From: Methylosinus sp. Sm6
GTDB taxonomy: Bacteria; Pseudomonadota; Alphaproteobacteria; Rhizobiales; Beijerinckiaceae
Length of the DNA: 43,676 nt
Reading direction: 5' to 3'
Assembly: GCF_019802345.1 (NCBI RefSeq)
Contig: NZ_JAINDZ010000039.1
Coordinates: 1-43,676 of the forward strand
Shown here: positions 33,894 to 43,598 of the stretch, one piece after another
Layout of the letters: the number at the start of each line of letters is the position of its first letter
Numbering within the stretch: position 1 is the first letter of the stretch
Position numbers and translations under genes: made by a program
The notes under the pieces: model-generated
Database searches by the model: none
Seen by the model: only the letters and a program-made list of their open reading frames with translations
Told to the model about the DNA's origin: nothing

Positions 33894-34730
33894 ATGTACG
33901 GACGGAACAAGTTTTTTGACTATCTCGTTTATAGAATCATAATGCGCAATCCAAAGCTCAGAGGATGGATTCAGAAACTCGTGTATCCGGTCGGCGAAAA
34001 AAATGTGTCGCTGCTCGGTCAGGCATTCAAAATCGACTGTCAGTCCGAGGTCGGGTATTACAGGGCGTCTATTGCCAACAACTCGAATATTTTTTTCAGA
34101 GACGAGGTTCCACAATTCATTTCGTTTGTTGCGGCGCTCTCTCCGGGAATGATATTCGTCGATGCCGGCACCAATATCGGAACCTGGACCAAGCAGATTG
34201 CGAGCCTTGGACAGATCGTCGATGGTCTGAAGGTCGTGGCGTTCGAGCCGCATCCGCGGACCTTCCAAAGGCTGAGAGAAAATTGCTCGGAATTGAACAA
34301 TGTCCAGCTACACAACCTCGCGCTGTCGGATCGCAACGGTACGCTCGATTTTTTTGAATCGACCACGTCCGGGGTGTTCGGTGTCACGAAGAGCAATTTC
34401 AATGACGCCGATGAGAGCAAGCGCCTTCGGATTGCGGCCGTCACCTTGGACGATTGCCTCGGCGACGTCGGCAATATCGCTTTGAAGATCGACGTCGAGG
34501 GCCACGAGCTGGAGGTTTTGCGCGGGGCGAACGGCCTGCTCGCGCGCGGCGCGCTGCGGGTGGTTTTCTCGGATGGAATTGCAAACGAGTCCTATCGCGA
34601 GTTTCGAGGAATTCTCGTCGGCGCCGGCTTCAAAATATATAATGCGCGCACCCGCGGGCCGGAATCGGCAGACGAATCCTACCATGCCATAATTGCTGTT
34701 CGAAACGCGGATGGCGTGATTTCCCGTTGA
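33894..34730 (+). CDS. FkbM family methyltransferase 6
   Basis: A 278-residue FkbM methyltransferase, the third FkbM-type gene in the locus. Motif I is IFVDAGTNIGTWTKQIAS (around 85-100), motif II is VVAFEPHPRTFQRLRENC, the post-motif is LHNLALSDRNGTLDFFES, and the late signature is IALKIDVEGHELEVLRGANGLL. The E-P-H-P and D-V-E-G-H-E elements are classic. GAGG lies 5 bases before the ATG. It ends 53 bases before the minus-strand GT2 gene. AT-rich patches are seen in the first 250 bases. Confidence 0.9.
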   Translation: MYGRNKFFDYLVYRIIMRNPKLRGWIQKLVYPVGEKNVSLLGQAFKIDCQSEVGYYRASIANNSNIFFRDEVPQFISFVAALSPGMIFVDAGTNIGTWTKQIASLGQIVDGLKVVAFEPHPRTFQRLRENCSELNNVQLHNLALSDRNGTLDFFESTTSGVFGVTKSNFNDADESKRLRIAAVTLDDCLGDVGNIALKIDVEGHELEVLRGANGLLARGALRVVFSDGIANESYREFRGILVGAGFKIYNARTRGPESADESYHAIIAVRNADGVISR

Positions 34731-34783
34731 TTGCTGCGCTTCGAGGCAAGCTCGAGCCCCTCATCCTTCGAGGCGACACGCTC

Positions 34784-35650
34784 TCAAATCCCCTCGACGC
34801 GATCCGAGAGCACAGCGCTGCCGTGGCCCTGCGTCAGACGCTCTTCGTAGATTTTGGCGTCGACCAGGAAGCGGAACCAAAATGCCTGCAGGACATGAAA
34901 TATGAGGCCTTCGGCTCCGTCGAGAAAGCCGCCCCTCATGACATATCTATAGAAGAAATATCCAAAGGCGCGGAAAAACAACGGCAAAGCATAATAGGTC
35001 AATTTTGCGTAGCGTTTTCTCTCGATGACCGTGCCGATAAGCGATGGCGCAACGACGTCCTGGTCCAAGCGTCCCCCTCGCAAAAGTTCGTTCAATTCGA
35101 GGTCCGACCATCTGTTGTGACGTATCGTCCATTCGGATAGGGGTTGGTCCTGATGGTCGAGCACATAGCAATTGATTCGTCCGATTTTGCCGGGGCTGAT
35201 GAAGTGCTGATCGTACAGCCTGTTTTCGCATCTGGCTTTGCCGTTCGCGAACAGACGTAAATGCCAGGTCTTGTTCAGGACGCCGAACCTGAGCGTGCGT
35301 CCCATGAAGACCATCTTTCGTCCGATGATAAATCCGTCATATGGGCAACTCGACAAATCGATCGTGTTTATGGCGCGCGCCAGCTCCGCTTCGAGCTCTT
35401 CATCCGCATCCAAATGCAGCTGCCATGGATGCGCGAGCGGCAAATTGTCGATCGACCAATTGCGTTGGTCGGCATAGTTTTTGAAGGCGCGTTGAACGAC
35501 ATGGCAGCCGAGCGCGCGGCAGATGGCGACGGTGTCGTCATTGCTGTACGAATCGACGATGTGGATATCGTCCGATACGAGTTTCGCGGCTCGGATTGTT
35601 CTCGAAATCGATTTCGCCGAATTATAGGTCAGAACGATCACTGAAATCAT
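34784..35650 (-). CDS. Glycosyltransferase family 2 (WaaE/KdtX-like)
   Basis: A 288-residue GT-A enzyme. The opening ISVIVLTYNSAKSISRTIRAAK and HIVDSYSNDDTVAICRALGCHVVQRAFKNYADQRNWSIDN fit the WaaE/KdtX group. The metal-site block is LHLDADEELEAELARAIN (near 80-97). The later FIIGRKMVFMGRTLRFGV and RLFANGKARCENRLYDQHF are typical of that group. It is the second gene of a two-gene minus-strand operon and its start overlaps the upstream stop (ATGA). Members often add a sugar to a lipid-linked core or repeat unit. Confidence 0.9.
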   Translation of the reverse strand: MISVIVLTYNSAKSISRTIRAAKLVSDDIHIVDSYSNDDTVAICRALGCHVVQRAFKNYADQRNWSIDNLPLAHPWQLHLDADEELEAELARAINTIDLSSCPYDGFIIGRKMVFMGRTLRFGVLNKTWHLRLFANGKARCENRLYDQHFISPGKIGRINCYVLDHQDQPLSEWTIRHNRWSDLELNELLRGGRLDQDVVAPSLIGTVIERKRYAKLTYYALPLFFRAFGYFFYRYVMRGGFLDGAEGLIFHVLQAFWFRFLVDAKIYEERLTQGHGSAVLSDRVEGI

Positions 35651-36918
35651 GTGGCAATCCTTACCGAATCCTGCGCCGGAACGTGTTGTTCGTGCGCTCG
35701 CGCCACTTCAGAGACAGAGGCGTCGGCATTTCCGATCGAGCGGCGGATCTGCTCGAGCAAGTCGATCGCGTTCGCCTCGAGGTCAAAGCGCGCGAGAAAG
35801 CTCGCTCTCGCCTTCCGACCGATGGCCGCGCGATCTTCCGCCGATATCGCGCAAAGGCGGCGCAGGCCCTGGGCGATCGAATTCGCTTCATCGTCGACGA
35901 CGATTCCGGCGCCGTCTGCTTCGATCTCGCGCCAGATGTTCACCTTGTTCGTGATCAGAACGGGCACGCACAGCGCCATCGCATCGGTGACCACAATGCC
36001 GAAATTCTCCTGGTGCGACGGGAGCACGAAGAAGTCCGCGGCGCGATAAGCGCCCCATTTGAGGTCCCCCGACAACATTCCGCTCCACAGCACGCGATCG
36101 CCGATCGCGAGGCGGTCCGCCCGCGCTTCGAGACTCGCCTGCAAGCCGACTTGATCCGGACCGGCGATCACGAGATCGAAATCGGGAAAATCTGCCGCGA
36201 TCTGCGCAAAGGCGTCGAGCAGGAGGTCGACGCCCTTTTTTTTGTGAATTCGGCTGAGAAAAAGGATCAATCGGCGATTTTTCGTCGCCGGATAGCGTTC
36301 GAGGAAAGCGGCGCGTTGCGCGTCGCCGTCGCCGACGATGTCGCGCGATCCATAGCCGACGACGATCTCCTTCGCGCGATACGGAGCGAAAGAGGTTCGC
36401 GAGACGAGACGTTCTTCTTCTGACGTGAAAAACACGCCAGCGGCGTCACGCAGCACGCGATGCTCGAATAATCTCCAGAAGATCGACTTGAAGATGGTCT
36501 TCATCGGATAGGCGTGATTGAACCAGGGGTCGAGCGCGCCATGGGTGAAGACGAAATAGGGGACGTCGAGGCCCCGCAGCCCGCGCCAGCCGCCCAGTGA
36601 GGCATAGTTCCAAAGCCCATTGATGATCACGGCGTCGTATTCATGCACATGGGCCTTCAGCCAACTCGTGAGATGAGGAGAATAGCCGTAGCGAAGCCAC
36701 GGAAGCGCTCGGCGCGCAAACGCATAGAGGCGTCCTTTGAAGCCGATGGGAAAAACGAGAACCGGACAATCGGCGATGTGCGGCGCATCGGCTGCGTCGA
36801 GCGAGAGGATGTGCCGCACGTGACCGTGTCGGGACCAGACTTCCGCGCTCGACGTCACACCGGCGATCGGACCTCCGTGGCGAGGATCGACGGAAGCAAT
36901 GATGTGGAGAACTTTCAA
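35647..36918 (-). CDS. Glycosyltransferase family 4
   Basis: A 423-residue GT-B enzyme. N-terminal KVLHIIASVDPRHGGPIAGV is the usual acceptor-domain opening. The donor half shows RLILFLSRIHKKKGVDLLLDAFAQIAADF, FDLVIAGPDQVGL, VLWSGMLSGDLKWGAYRAADFFVLPSHQENFGIVVTDAMALCVPVLITNKVNIWREIE, with the E-x7-E-like site at ENFGIVVTD. It starts with TTG at 36918 and leads the minus-strand pair at the end of the locus. The last 15 residues (EHVPAQDSVRIAT) are an extension. It is transcribed away from the core genes that follow. Confidence 0.9.
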   Translation of the reverse strand: MKVLHIIASVDPRHGGPIAGVTSSAEVWSRHGHVRHILSLDAADAPHIADCPVLVFPIGFKGRLYAFARRALPWLRYGYSPHLTSWLKAHVHEYDAVIINGLWNYASLGGWRGLRGLDVPYFVFTHGALDPWFNHAYPMKTIFKSIFWRLFEHRVLRDAAGVFFTSEEERLVSRTSFAPYRAKEIVVGYGSRDIVGDGDAQRAAFLERYPATKNRRLILFLSRIHKKKGVDLLLDAFAQIAADFPDFDLVIAGPDQVGLQASLEARADRLAIGDRVLWSGMLSGDLKWGAYRAADFFVLPSHQENFGIVVTDAMALCVPVLITNKVNIWREIEADGAGIVVDDEANSIAQGLRRLCAISAEDRAAIGRKARASFLARFDLEANAIDLLEQIRRSIGNADASVSEVARAHEQHVPAQDSVRIAT

Positions 36919-37631
36919 GGCGCAATCCGATCGTTTTGGTGCAAGACGCTCGTCATTACGCTTTTTCCATCTGCGTTTGTCGCTGGCATGTCGAAGCCGA
37001 CTCGAAGGAAGAGCGCAGGCTTGCGCCTTTGCTCCACGTCCTCATATGCCCGCCGGACCGCTGTTTCCTCGTTTCTGATCGCGCCGGCCATCCGCCGAGG
37101 CGCCGGTGTCAAATTCTGTCGAATGCGACGTCGAACAATATACTGTTGATCGAAAGTAATTCATGCACGATCGAGGCCGCACGATCCGCCCCAGGTCGCC
37201 CTCGGGTCCATGCGCGGCGTTTCGTCTCGGAATTTAGCCTCGCCCGAGTCGTTGGCAAGCGCGTATTCGAACGTATGAGCCGCAAGAGAAAGCTCTCGCA
37301 GATTTTGTCGAGCAGGAACGTCGCGCTCGCTTCGGCACCGTCGTCTGCGACAAAAGTTAGATTTCGGCGAGGTCAGTCTCCGCCGCTTCGGGCAGACGGG
37401 TTCAGCGCTCGGCCGATAGCTCCCTCCCTCTGGCGATGCTGGCCTCCGCGTCGCACTCCTTCGCCCGGTCCGCGTCGATGTCGGCCAAGCGCGGCGAGGG
37501 TCCTGGTCGCGCTCCAATGCATTGTCGACTCCGCGATGCGCGTCTCGCGATAGCGCGCGAGCAAGCGGAGTTTTCCGCCCGCTCGTGAAAGTCAGCCGCC
37601 GCTCACGCCGCTGTGCGGCGGCGCCGAGCAA
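36919..37631. other. Long noncoding stretch between the polysaccharide locus and yjdM
   Basis: 713 bases with no gene I can support. Open frames on both strands (36936-37553 plus; 37161-37631 minus) encode arginine- and serine-rich products without domains. It must contain the promoter of the minus-strand glycosyltransferase pair. Composition is mixed, with an AT-rich part near 37125-37160. It could be the remnant of a decayed gene, but I cannot show that. Confidence 0.5.
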
Positions 37632-37982
37632 TCAAGCCTTTCTGACAAACTCGGACTTCAGATAGATCGCGCCGACGCCATCGATCTTGCAGGCGATATT
37701 ATGGCCATCGACAGCATCGGCGACCAAGCGGATATTCTTGACCTTGGCGCCGCTCTTGACGGTCGATGACGATCCCTTGACCTTCAAATCCTTTATCAGC
37801 GTCACCGTGTCGCCATCCGCCAGCGGGTTGCCATTGGCGTCATGCACGACCTCGTCTTGCGCTGGACTTTCGGGCGCGGCTTCCGTTTCGCTCCATTCAT
37901 GCGCGCATTCTGGACAGGTCCACAAGGCGCCGTCCTGATAGGCATATTCCGAACCGCATTTTGGGCACTTCATGCTATCCAT
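37632..37982 (-). CDS. yjdM: YjdM/PhnA family zinc-ribbon protein
   Basis: A 116-residue cytoplasmic protein of uncertain role, named for its old link to phosphonate genes. The N-terminal zinc ribbon has two CxxC knuckles (CPKC...CPEC). The C-terminal domain has [37 protein letters not shown] and [24 protein letters not shown], as in E. coli YjdM. The start at 37982 gives the same length before the first CxxC as in E. coli; AGAGGA is very close upstream, and 37973 is an alternative. A very long frame continuing across ribB on the same strand is a shadow. No phosphonate genes are nearby. Confidence 0.93.
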   Translation of the reverse strand: MDSMKCPKCGSEYAYQDGALWTCPECAHEWSETEAAPESPAQDEVVHDANGNPLADGDTVTLIKDLKVKGSSSTVKSGAKVKNIRLVADAVDGHNIACKIDGVGAIYLKSEFVRKA

Positions 37983-38175
37983 TTCCTCTGTCGTAAGGGG
38001 CGATCGGTCCTTTCCTACCCTATTGCGGCGAAAACGGAACCTGAAGTCTCTCTCGACGAGGCGCCGGCATGGACCGGCGAAGAAGCCGCCATTTGAATCC
38101 CATCGGCCCCGAGAGTAAACCACTCCCCACCGGCCCCGGCGCGCCTCCCGCGCCGCGCCCACATCGGAGCCACCC

Positions 38176-39255
38176 TTGTCCCATTCCGTCACCGAGGCCA
38201 TAGAGGCGATCGGGCGCGGCGAGATCGTCGTCGTCACCGATGACGACGACCGCGAGAACGAGGGCGACCTCATCGTCGCCGCCTCGCTCTGCACGCCCGA
38301 GAAAATGGCCTTCATCATCCGCCATTGCTGCGGCATCGTCTGCGCGCCCTTGACGCTCGAGGAGGCGCGGCGGCTGCATCTCGCGCCCATGGTCGCCGCC
38401 AATGACGCGCCGCTCGGCACCGCCTTCACCGTCTCTGTCGACGTCCGCCACGGGCTCACCACCGGGATATCGGCCGAGCAGCGCTGCAACACGGTCCGGG
38501 CGCTCGCCAATGGCAATATGGGCCCGCACGACTTCGTGCGGCCCGGCCATGTGTTCCCGCTCATCGCCAAGGAGGGCGGGGTGCTGATGCGCTCCGGCCA
38601 TACGGAGGCCGCCGTCGACCTCTGCCGCCTCGCCGGGCTGCCGCCGGTCGGCGTCATCTGCGAGCTGGCCAATGACGACGGCACGGTGATGGCCGGCAAG
38701 CAGATCGTCGAATTCGCCGCCGCCCATGGCCTGAAGCTGGTCTCGACCGCTGACCTGATCGCGTTTCGCCAGGCGCGCGAAAAGCTGGTCGAGCGGGTGG
38801 CGACCTTTCCGGTCAAGACTTTCGCCGGCGAGGCGACCTGCCACGCTTATGTCAGCGCTTTCGATCCAGTCCAGCATTTCGCCTTCGTCGTCGGCCAGAT
38901 CGGCGACGGCAAGGGCGTGCCGGCGCGGCTGCATCGCGCCGATATTCTCGCCGATGTGTTCGGCGGCGCCGACGCCATCCGCCGCACGCTGGAGCGGTTC
39001 GCGGCGGAAGGGCGCGGCGTGCTGGTCTATCTGCGCGACGGCGCGGCCGGCGTGCCGGTCAATCCGGCCGGCTCCGACAAGAGCTCGGAGGAGGCGCGCA
39101 CGGCGCAATGGCTGGACGTCGGCCTCGGCGCACAGATCTTGAAGGATCTCGGCGTCGGCTCGATCCGTCTGCGCACGTCGAAGCCCAAGCCGCGGACTTA
39201 TGTCGGGCTGTCCGGCTTCGGCATAGAGATCGTGGCGGTGGAGCCGCTGGAGTAG
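38176..39255 (+). CDS. ribB: RibBX-type 3,4-dihydroxy-2-butanone 4-phosphate synthase
   Basis: Makes the four-carbon unit of riboflavin from ribulose 5-phosphate. The 359-residue protein has a full DHBP synthase domain (1-205) with [10 protein letters not shown] at 22-31 and the RSGHTEA motif at 139-145. The second part (about 205-359) lines up with GTP cyclohydrolase II but has lost its zinc site. Where active enzymes have R-V-H-S-E-C...C-D-C-G, this one has [20 protein letters not shown] with no cysteine. This corresponds to the RibBX variant known in many Proteobacteria, in which GTP cyclohydrolase II activity is supplied elsewhere. I see no FMN riboswitch upstream. It is divergent from yjdM. 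Confidence 0.94.
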   Translation: MSHSVTEAIEAIGRGEIVVVTDDDDRENEGDLIVAASLCTPEKMAFIIRHCCGIVCAPLTLEEARRLHLAPMVAANDAPLGTAFTVSVDVRHGLTTGISAEQRCNTVRALANGNMGPHDFVRPGHVFPLIAKEGGVLMRSGHTEAAVDLCRLAGLPPVGVICELANDDGTVMAGKQIVEFAAAHGLKLVSTADLIAFRQAREKLVERVATFPVKTFAGEATCHAYVSAFDPVQHFAFVVGQIGDGKGVPARLHRADILADVFGGADAIRRTLERFAAEGRGVLVYLRDGAAGVPVNPAGSDKSSEEARTAQWLDVGLGAQILKDLGVGSIRLRTSKPKPRTYVGLSGFGIEIVAVEPLE

Positions 39256-39288
39256 GGGGGTCTTCGCTCTCGCAAGAAGGGGCGTATC

Positions 39289-39314
39289 CCTTCTCCCGCG
39301 ATGGCGGGAGAAGG
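39289..39314. repeat. Palindromic intergenic repeat, family C, copy 2
   Basis: Perfect 11-bp stem CCTTCTCCCGC with GCGGGAGAAGG around a GATG loop, 34 bases after the ribB stop. It is the same type as 31096-31120 and 43548-43578. Confidence 0.7.
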
Positions 39315-39402
39315 AAGAGCCTCATCATCGTGGGCCCCCGCCTCCACAACATATCGCGTCGCCATTGTTGATTTCCCCGCTATTTTGTGGCGCTCTCGGT
39401 CC

Positions 39403-42400
39403 ATGAAATTCCAGCGGCTGCGACTCCTCGGCTTCAAGAGCTTCTGCGAATCGACCGATTTCCTGATCGAGCCGGGCCTCACCGGCGTCGTCGGGCCGAA
39501 TGGCTGCGGCAAATCCAATCTCGTCGAGGCCCTGCGCTGGGTCATGGGCGAGAATTCCTACAAGAATATGCGCGGCTCGGGGATGGACGACGTCATCTTC
39601 TCGGGCGGCGGCTCGCGGGCGGCGCGCAATGTCGCCGAGGTCGGCCTCGTTCTCGACAATAGCGACCGCGCCGCGCCGGCCGCCTTCAACGACGCCGAGA
39701 CGCTCGAGGTCACCCGCCGCATCGAGCGCGAATCGGGCTCCACCTATCGCGTCAACGGCCGTGAGGTGCGCGCCAAGGACGTGCAATTGCTGTTCGCCGA
39801 CGCCTCCACCGGCGCCCGCTCGCCGGCGCTGGTGCGCCAGGGCCAGATCGGCGAGATCATCTCGGCCAAGCCGCAGGCGCGTCGCCGCATATTGGAGGAG
39901 GCGGCCGGCGTCGCCGGCCTGCATTCGCGCCGCCACGAGGCCGAGCTGCGCCTCACCGCCGCGTCGGAAAATCTCACCCGGCTCGAGGATGTGCTGAAGC
40001 AGGTCGACGGCCAGACCGACAGCCTGCGCCGCCAGGCGCGGCAGGCGCAGCGCTATCGCGCCGTCGCTGCGCAGATCCGCCAGAACGAGGCTCTCATCGC
40101 TTTCATCGCGCATCGCCAGGCCAGCGAGCAGCTGGCGGGCGCCGAGCGGCGGCTCGAAGAGGATGTGAAGCTCGTCGCCGAGCGCACATTGCAGCAGGCG
40201 GAGACGGCGCGCGCGCAGGCGATCGCCGCCCATGAGCTGCCGAAGCTGCGCGACAAGGAGGCCGAGGCCGGAGCCGCGCTGCATCGGCTGATCGTCGCGC
40301 GAGACGCGCTGGACGGCGAGGAGAAGCGCGCCAAGGAGCGCATCGCCGAGCTCTCCCGCCATGCCGAGCAATTCGCCCGCGACCTCGCGCGCGAGCGCTC
40401 GCTGATCGACGACGCCGCCGAAGTGGCGCAGCGGCTCGAGGACGAGCGCGGCGAACTGGCCGAGCAGGACGAGATCGGCGCGATGCAGGAGGAGGAGGCG
40501 CGCGCGCGCCTCGCCGAGCTCGAGGCGGCGCTGGCGCAGACGGAGGCCGAGCTCTCCGACGCGCAGCAATCGCTCGCCGGCGTCAACGCCAAGCGGGCCG
40601 CGCTGGAGGCCTCGCTGCGCGACGAGACCCAGCGCGTCGCCCGTTTCGAGGCGGAGCAGACCCGCGTCGAGACCGAATTCGCGCTGATCGCCGGGCAGGG
40701 CGGCGCGATCGAGGAGGTCGAGCGCCTCGCCGAAGGGCTCGAGATCGCGATGGACGCCGCCCATGACGCCGACGAGGCGGCGCGCCGGGCCGAGGAGGCG
40801 ACCGCCGAGGCGCGTGCGGCGGAAGGCGCCTCGCGCGCGCCGCTCGCCGACGCCGAGAAGCGCGCCGGACGACTGGAGACCGAGTCGCGCACGCTGGAAA
40901 AGCTGCTCGAGGGCGGCGGCGGCGACCTCTGGGCGCCGGTGGTGGAGAGCGTCGAGGTCGAGAAGGGCTATGAGACGGCGCTGGGCGCCGCCCTCGGCGA
41001 CGATCTCGACGCCTCGATCGAGACCTCCGCCCCCGCCCATTGGGCGCTCACCGCCGCCGCCGGCGATCCGGCGCTGCCGCCCGGCGTGCGCCCGCTCGCC
41101 GAAATGGTGCGTGCGCCGCCGGCGCTGGCCCGCCGTCTCGCGCAGATCGGCGTCGTGCTGCGCGGCGAGGGCGCCTCGCTGCGCGCGCTGCTGAAGCCCG
41201 GCCAGCGCCTCGTCTCCAAGGAGGGCGATCTCTGGCGCTGGGACGGCTTCACCCAGGCGGCCGAGGCGCCGACGCCGGCCGCCCGCCGCCTCGCGGAGAA
41301 GAACCGCCTCGCCGATCTGCGCAGAGAGGCCGCCGCCGCGCGGGCCGTCGCCGACGCTCTCGCCGAAGAGGCGGAGGCGACCCAAGAGCAGGTGCGCGCC
41401 GCGGCGCTGATGGAGAGCGAGGCGCGCGAGGCGCAGCGCCGCGCCCGCGCCGATGTCGAGGAGGCGCGCGAGCGCCATGTCGTGGCCGAGCGTCGCCTCG
41501 GCCAGATCGCCCAGCGCCTCTCGGCGCTGCAGGAGGCCAAGAGCCAGATCGTCGCCAATCGCGACGAAGCCGTGCAGAAGCGCGAGATGGCCTCGCGGGC
41601 GCTGGACGAGCTGGACGAGCCCGCTTCGCTCGCCGGCGCTCTGGAGCATGTGCGCGCCCGCGCCGCGGCCGAGCGCGCCCAGGCCGGCGAAGCCCGCGCC
41701 ATGCTGACGTCGCTGCGCCATCAGGCCGAGACGCGCACTTCGCGCAAGGCGGCGATCATGCGCGAGAGCGCCTCCTGGATGGAGCGGCGCGACCGCTCCG
41801 GCGACCGCATCGCGGAGCTGGAGCAGCGGCTCGAGGATGCGCGCGAGGAGCAGCAGCGGCTCGCCGACGCGCCCGAGACTTTCGTGCTGCAGCGCCGCTC
41901 GCTGCTCTCCGGCATCGCCGAGGCCGAGGCCGCGCGCATCGCCGCGACCGAGGCGCGCGTCGCCGGCGAGGCGGCCCTGGCCGAGGCCGACCGCGCCGCC
42001 CGCGCCGCGCTCGAGGCGATGAGCGCCGCGCGCGAGGCCAAGGCGCGCAGCGAGGCCGAGCTCGACGCCGCCCGCCGCCGCGCCGCCGATGTCGAGCACA
42101 CCATCGCCATGGAGCTGGAGAGCGCGCCGCAGGCGCTCGCCGAACTCGCCGGCGTCGCTCCCGACGCGCCTCTGCCGGCCATCCCCGAGGTGGAGAAGCG
42201 GCTCGAGGGGCTGAAGGCCGATCGCGAGCGGCTCGGCGCGGTGAATCTGCGCGCCGAGGACGAGCTCGCCGAGGTCGAGGCGCAGCGCGACAAGATGATG
42301 GCCGAGCGCGAGGACTTGGCCGAAGCCATCAAGAAATTGCGCGGCGCCATAGCCAGCCTCAACAAGGAAGGCCGCGAGCGCCTTCTCGCGGCCTTCGACA

Positions 42401-42858
42401 AGGTGAACGCGCATTTCAAGGAGCTGTTCGCAATTCTGTTCGGCGGCGGCACGGCGGAATTGCAGCTCGTCGAAAGCGACGATCCGCTGGAGGCCGGGCT
42501 CGACATTCTGGCGCGTCCGCCGGGCAAAAAGCCGCAGACGATGACGCTGCTCTCCGGCGGCGAGCAGGCGCTGACCGCGATGTCGCTGATCTTCGCGGTG
42601 TTCCTCACCAATCCCTCGCCGATCTGCGTGCTCGACGAGGTCGACGCGCCGCTCGACGATTACAATGTCGAGCGCTTCTGCGATCTCTTGGACGACATGC
42701 GCAAGAAGACCGACACGCGCTTCATCGCCATCACGCACAATCCGATCACCATGGCGCGCATGGATCGCCTGTTCGGCGTGACCCAGGCCGAGCGCGGCAT
42801 TTCGCAGATCGTCTCGGTCGATCTCGAGCAGGCCGAGAAATTCGCGCAGGCGAGCTGA
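39403..42858 (+). CDS. smc: Chromosome segregation protein SMC
   Basis: ATPase that organises and segregates the chromosome together with ScpA and ScpB. The 1151-residue protein has Walker A GPNGCGKS at 31-38, a first long coiled coil, a hinge at about 510-625 ([34 protein letters not shown]...), a second coiled coil, and the head with [19 protein letters not shown] near 1049-1067 and Walker [20 protein letters not shown] near 1073-1091. The start at 39403 ([14 protein letters not shown]) is the canonical N-terminus; the frame opens earlier at 39301. The coiled coils are extremely rich in Ala, Glu and Arg. This explains the very long antisense open frame. Confidence 0.97.
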   Translation: MKFQRLRLLGFKSFCESTDFLIEPGLTGVVGPNGCGKSNLVEALRWVMGENSYKNMRGSGMDDVIFSGGGSRAARNVAEVGLVLDNSDRAAPAAFNDAETLEVTRRIERESGSTYRVNGREVRAKDVQLLFADASTGARSPALVRQGQIGEIISAKPQARRRILEEAAGVAGLHSRRHEAELRLTAASENLTRLEDVLKQVDGQTDSLRRQARQAQRYRAVAAQIRQNEALIAFIAHRQASEQLAGAERRLEEDVKLVAERTLQQAETARAQAIAAHELPKLRDKEAEAGAALHRLIVARDALDGEEKRAKERIAELSRHAEQFARDLARERSLIDDAAEVAQRLEDERGELAEQDEIGAMQEEEARARLAELEAALAQTEAELSDAQQSLAGVNAKRAALEASLRDETQRVARFEAEQTRVETEFALIAGQGGAIEEVERLAEGLEIAMDAAHDADEAARRAEEATAEARAAEGASRAPLADAEKRAGRLETESRTLEKLLEGGGGDLWAPVVESVEVEKGYETALGAALGDDLDASIETSAPAHWALTAAAGDPALPPGVRPLAEMVRAPPALARRLAQIGVVLRGEGASLRALLKPGQRLVSKEGDLWRWDGFTQAAEAPTPAARRLAEKNRLADLRREAAAARAVADALAEEAEATQEQVRAAALMESEAREAQRRARADVEEARERHVVAERRLGQIAQRLSALQEAKSQIVANRDEAVQKREMASRALDELDEPASLAGALEHVRARAAAERAQAGEARAMLTSLRHQAETRTSRKAAIMRESASWMERRDRSGDRIAELEQRLEDAREEQQRLADAPETFVLQRRSLLSGIAEAEAARIAATEARVAGEAALAEADRAARAALEAMSAAREAKARSEAELDAARRRAADVEHTIAMELESAPQALAELAGVAPDAPLPAIPEVEKRLEGLKADRERLGAVNLRAEDELAEVEAQRDKMMAEREDLAEAIKKLRGAIASLNKEGRERLLAAFDKVNAHFKELFAILFGGGTAELQLVESDDPLEAGLDILARPPGKKPQTMTLLSGGEQALTAMSLIFAVFLTNPSPICVLDEVDAPLDDYNVERFCDLLDDMRKKTDTRFIAITHNPITMARMDRLFGVTQAERGISQIVSVDLEQAEKFAQAS

Positions 42859-43129
42859 GGGCGTTTCCGGCCGATCGGCTCGGGAGCCCGGCCGTGTCGA
42901 GACAAACAATCCCCTCGCCCTGAGCCCGCGCAGCGAGCGTCTCGAAGGGGGCCGTTGCGCGCGCCGAACCATTCTTCGAGGCTTTTTGCATTCCACAGAA
43001 AGCTCCGATGAGAGGCGAGCGTCGCCCGCCTGCGGGCTCGCCGGATGGCGCGGGCGCGTTAATTCCTTTCGCGCAAGCGGTTGGAGCGAAAGCCGCAGCT
43101 CGGCCGCGTCGCTATTGAGGAACAGGGCC
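42859..43129. other. Spacer after smc
   Basis: 271 bases with no gene. It contains nested GC-rich inverted repeats, such as CCCGC...GCGGG within GCGAGC...GCTCGC near 43016-43041. GAGGAACAGG ends two bases before the ATG at 43130. Confidence 0.4.
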
Positions 43130-43519
43130 ATGAGAGATTTCGTAAAGCCGACTTGCCTCGCTGTTCTCGCCGCCCTCTGCGCGCAGATCGGCGCCGATCC
43201 AGCCTTCGCCAGGACGCGCGCGCGCCGCTGCGTCTGCCCTGAGAAGACGGTGGAGAAAACGGAGACCGAGCGGCCCTGCGAGACCCGCACGGTCTATCGC
43301 CGCGTGGTGGAGCGCCGCACCGTTTACGTCGAGCCGGCGGCGGTCGTCGCAGCGCCCGTATATGTCGCCTATCCCGCTTATTCCTACGCCTATCCGGCCT
43401 ATTCGGTCGGCTATTACGGCAGCTATGGCTATCCTTACGGCTATGCCTATGGAGGCTCGGGAATCATCGACGCCGGCTTCGGCGGTTATGCGATCGGCGC
43501 CGGCGGCTGGGGCTGGTGA
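43130..43519 (+). CDS. Small secreted tyrosine-rich protein
   Basis: A 129-residue protein of unknown function. Residues 1-27 form a signal peptide (MRDFVKPTCLAVLAALCAQIGADPAFA). The mature part begins with a basic, cysteine-containing segment (RTRARRCVCPEKTVEKTETERPCETRTVYRRVVERRTVYVEPAAVV) and ends in a long stretch made of Tyr, Ala, Gly and Pro repeats (AYPAYSYAYPAYSVGYYGSYGYPYGYAY...GGWGW). Such proteins are common and uncharacterised in rhizobial genomes and are presumed envelope components. GAGG lies about ten bases before the ATG. It ends before a family C hairpin that separates it from the next gene, which is on the minus strand. Confidence 0.78.
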   Translation: MRDFVKPTCLAVLAALCAQIGADPAFARTRARRCVCPEKTVEKTETERPCETRTVYRRVVERRTVYVEPAAVVAAPVYVAYPAYSYAYPAYSVGYYGSYGYPYGYAYGGSGIIDAGFGGYAIGAGGWGW

Positions 43520-43547
43520 CGACGCCATTTCCGAATTTCGACGCGCC

Positions 43548-43578
43548 GTCCCTTTCTCCCGCAAGCGGGAGAAGGGAC
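43548..43578. repeat. Palindromic intergenic repeat, family C, copy 3
   Basis: GTCCCTTTCTCCCGC with GCGGGAGAAGGGAC, a 14-bp stem with one bulged T and an AA loop. It lies between convergent genes, so it could terminate both transcripts. Confidence 0.7.
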
Positions 43579-43598
43579 GCGGCGGCGCGGTCTCGCAT

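Noticed and set aside
37983-38175. FMN riboswitch before the riboflavin gene
   Set aside because: The conserved AGGATATGGGG-like and other core elements of the FMN aptamer are absent.
37632-38816. A 394-codon minus frame that includes yjdM
   Set aside because: Only the last 116 residues look like a protein (YjdM). The rest is antisense to ribB and serine/arginine-rich.
39325-43290. A 1321-codon open frame on the minus strand across smc
   Set aside because: Antisense shadow of the GC-rich, alanine/glutamate-rich coiled coils of SMC. The translation is full of Leu-Gly-Arg repeats and has no domain.
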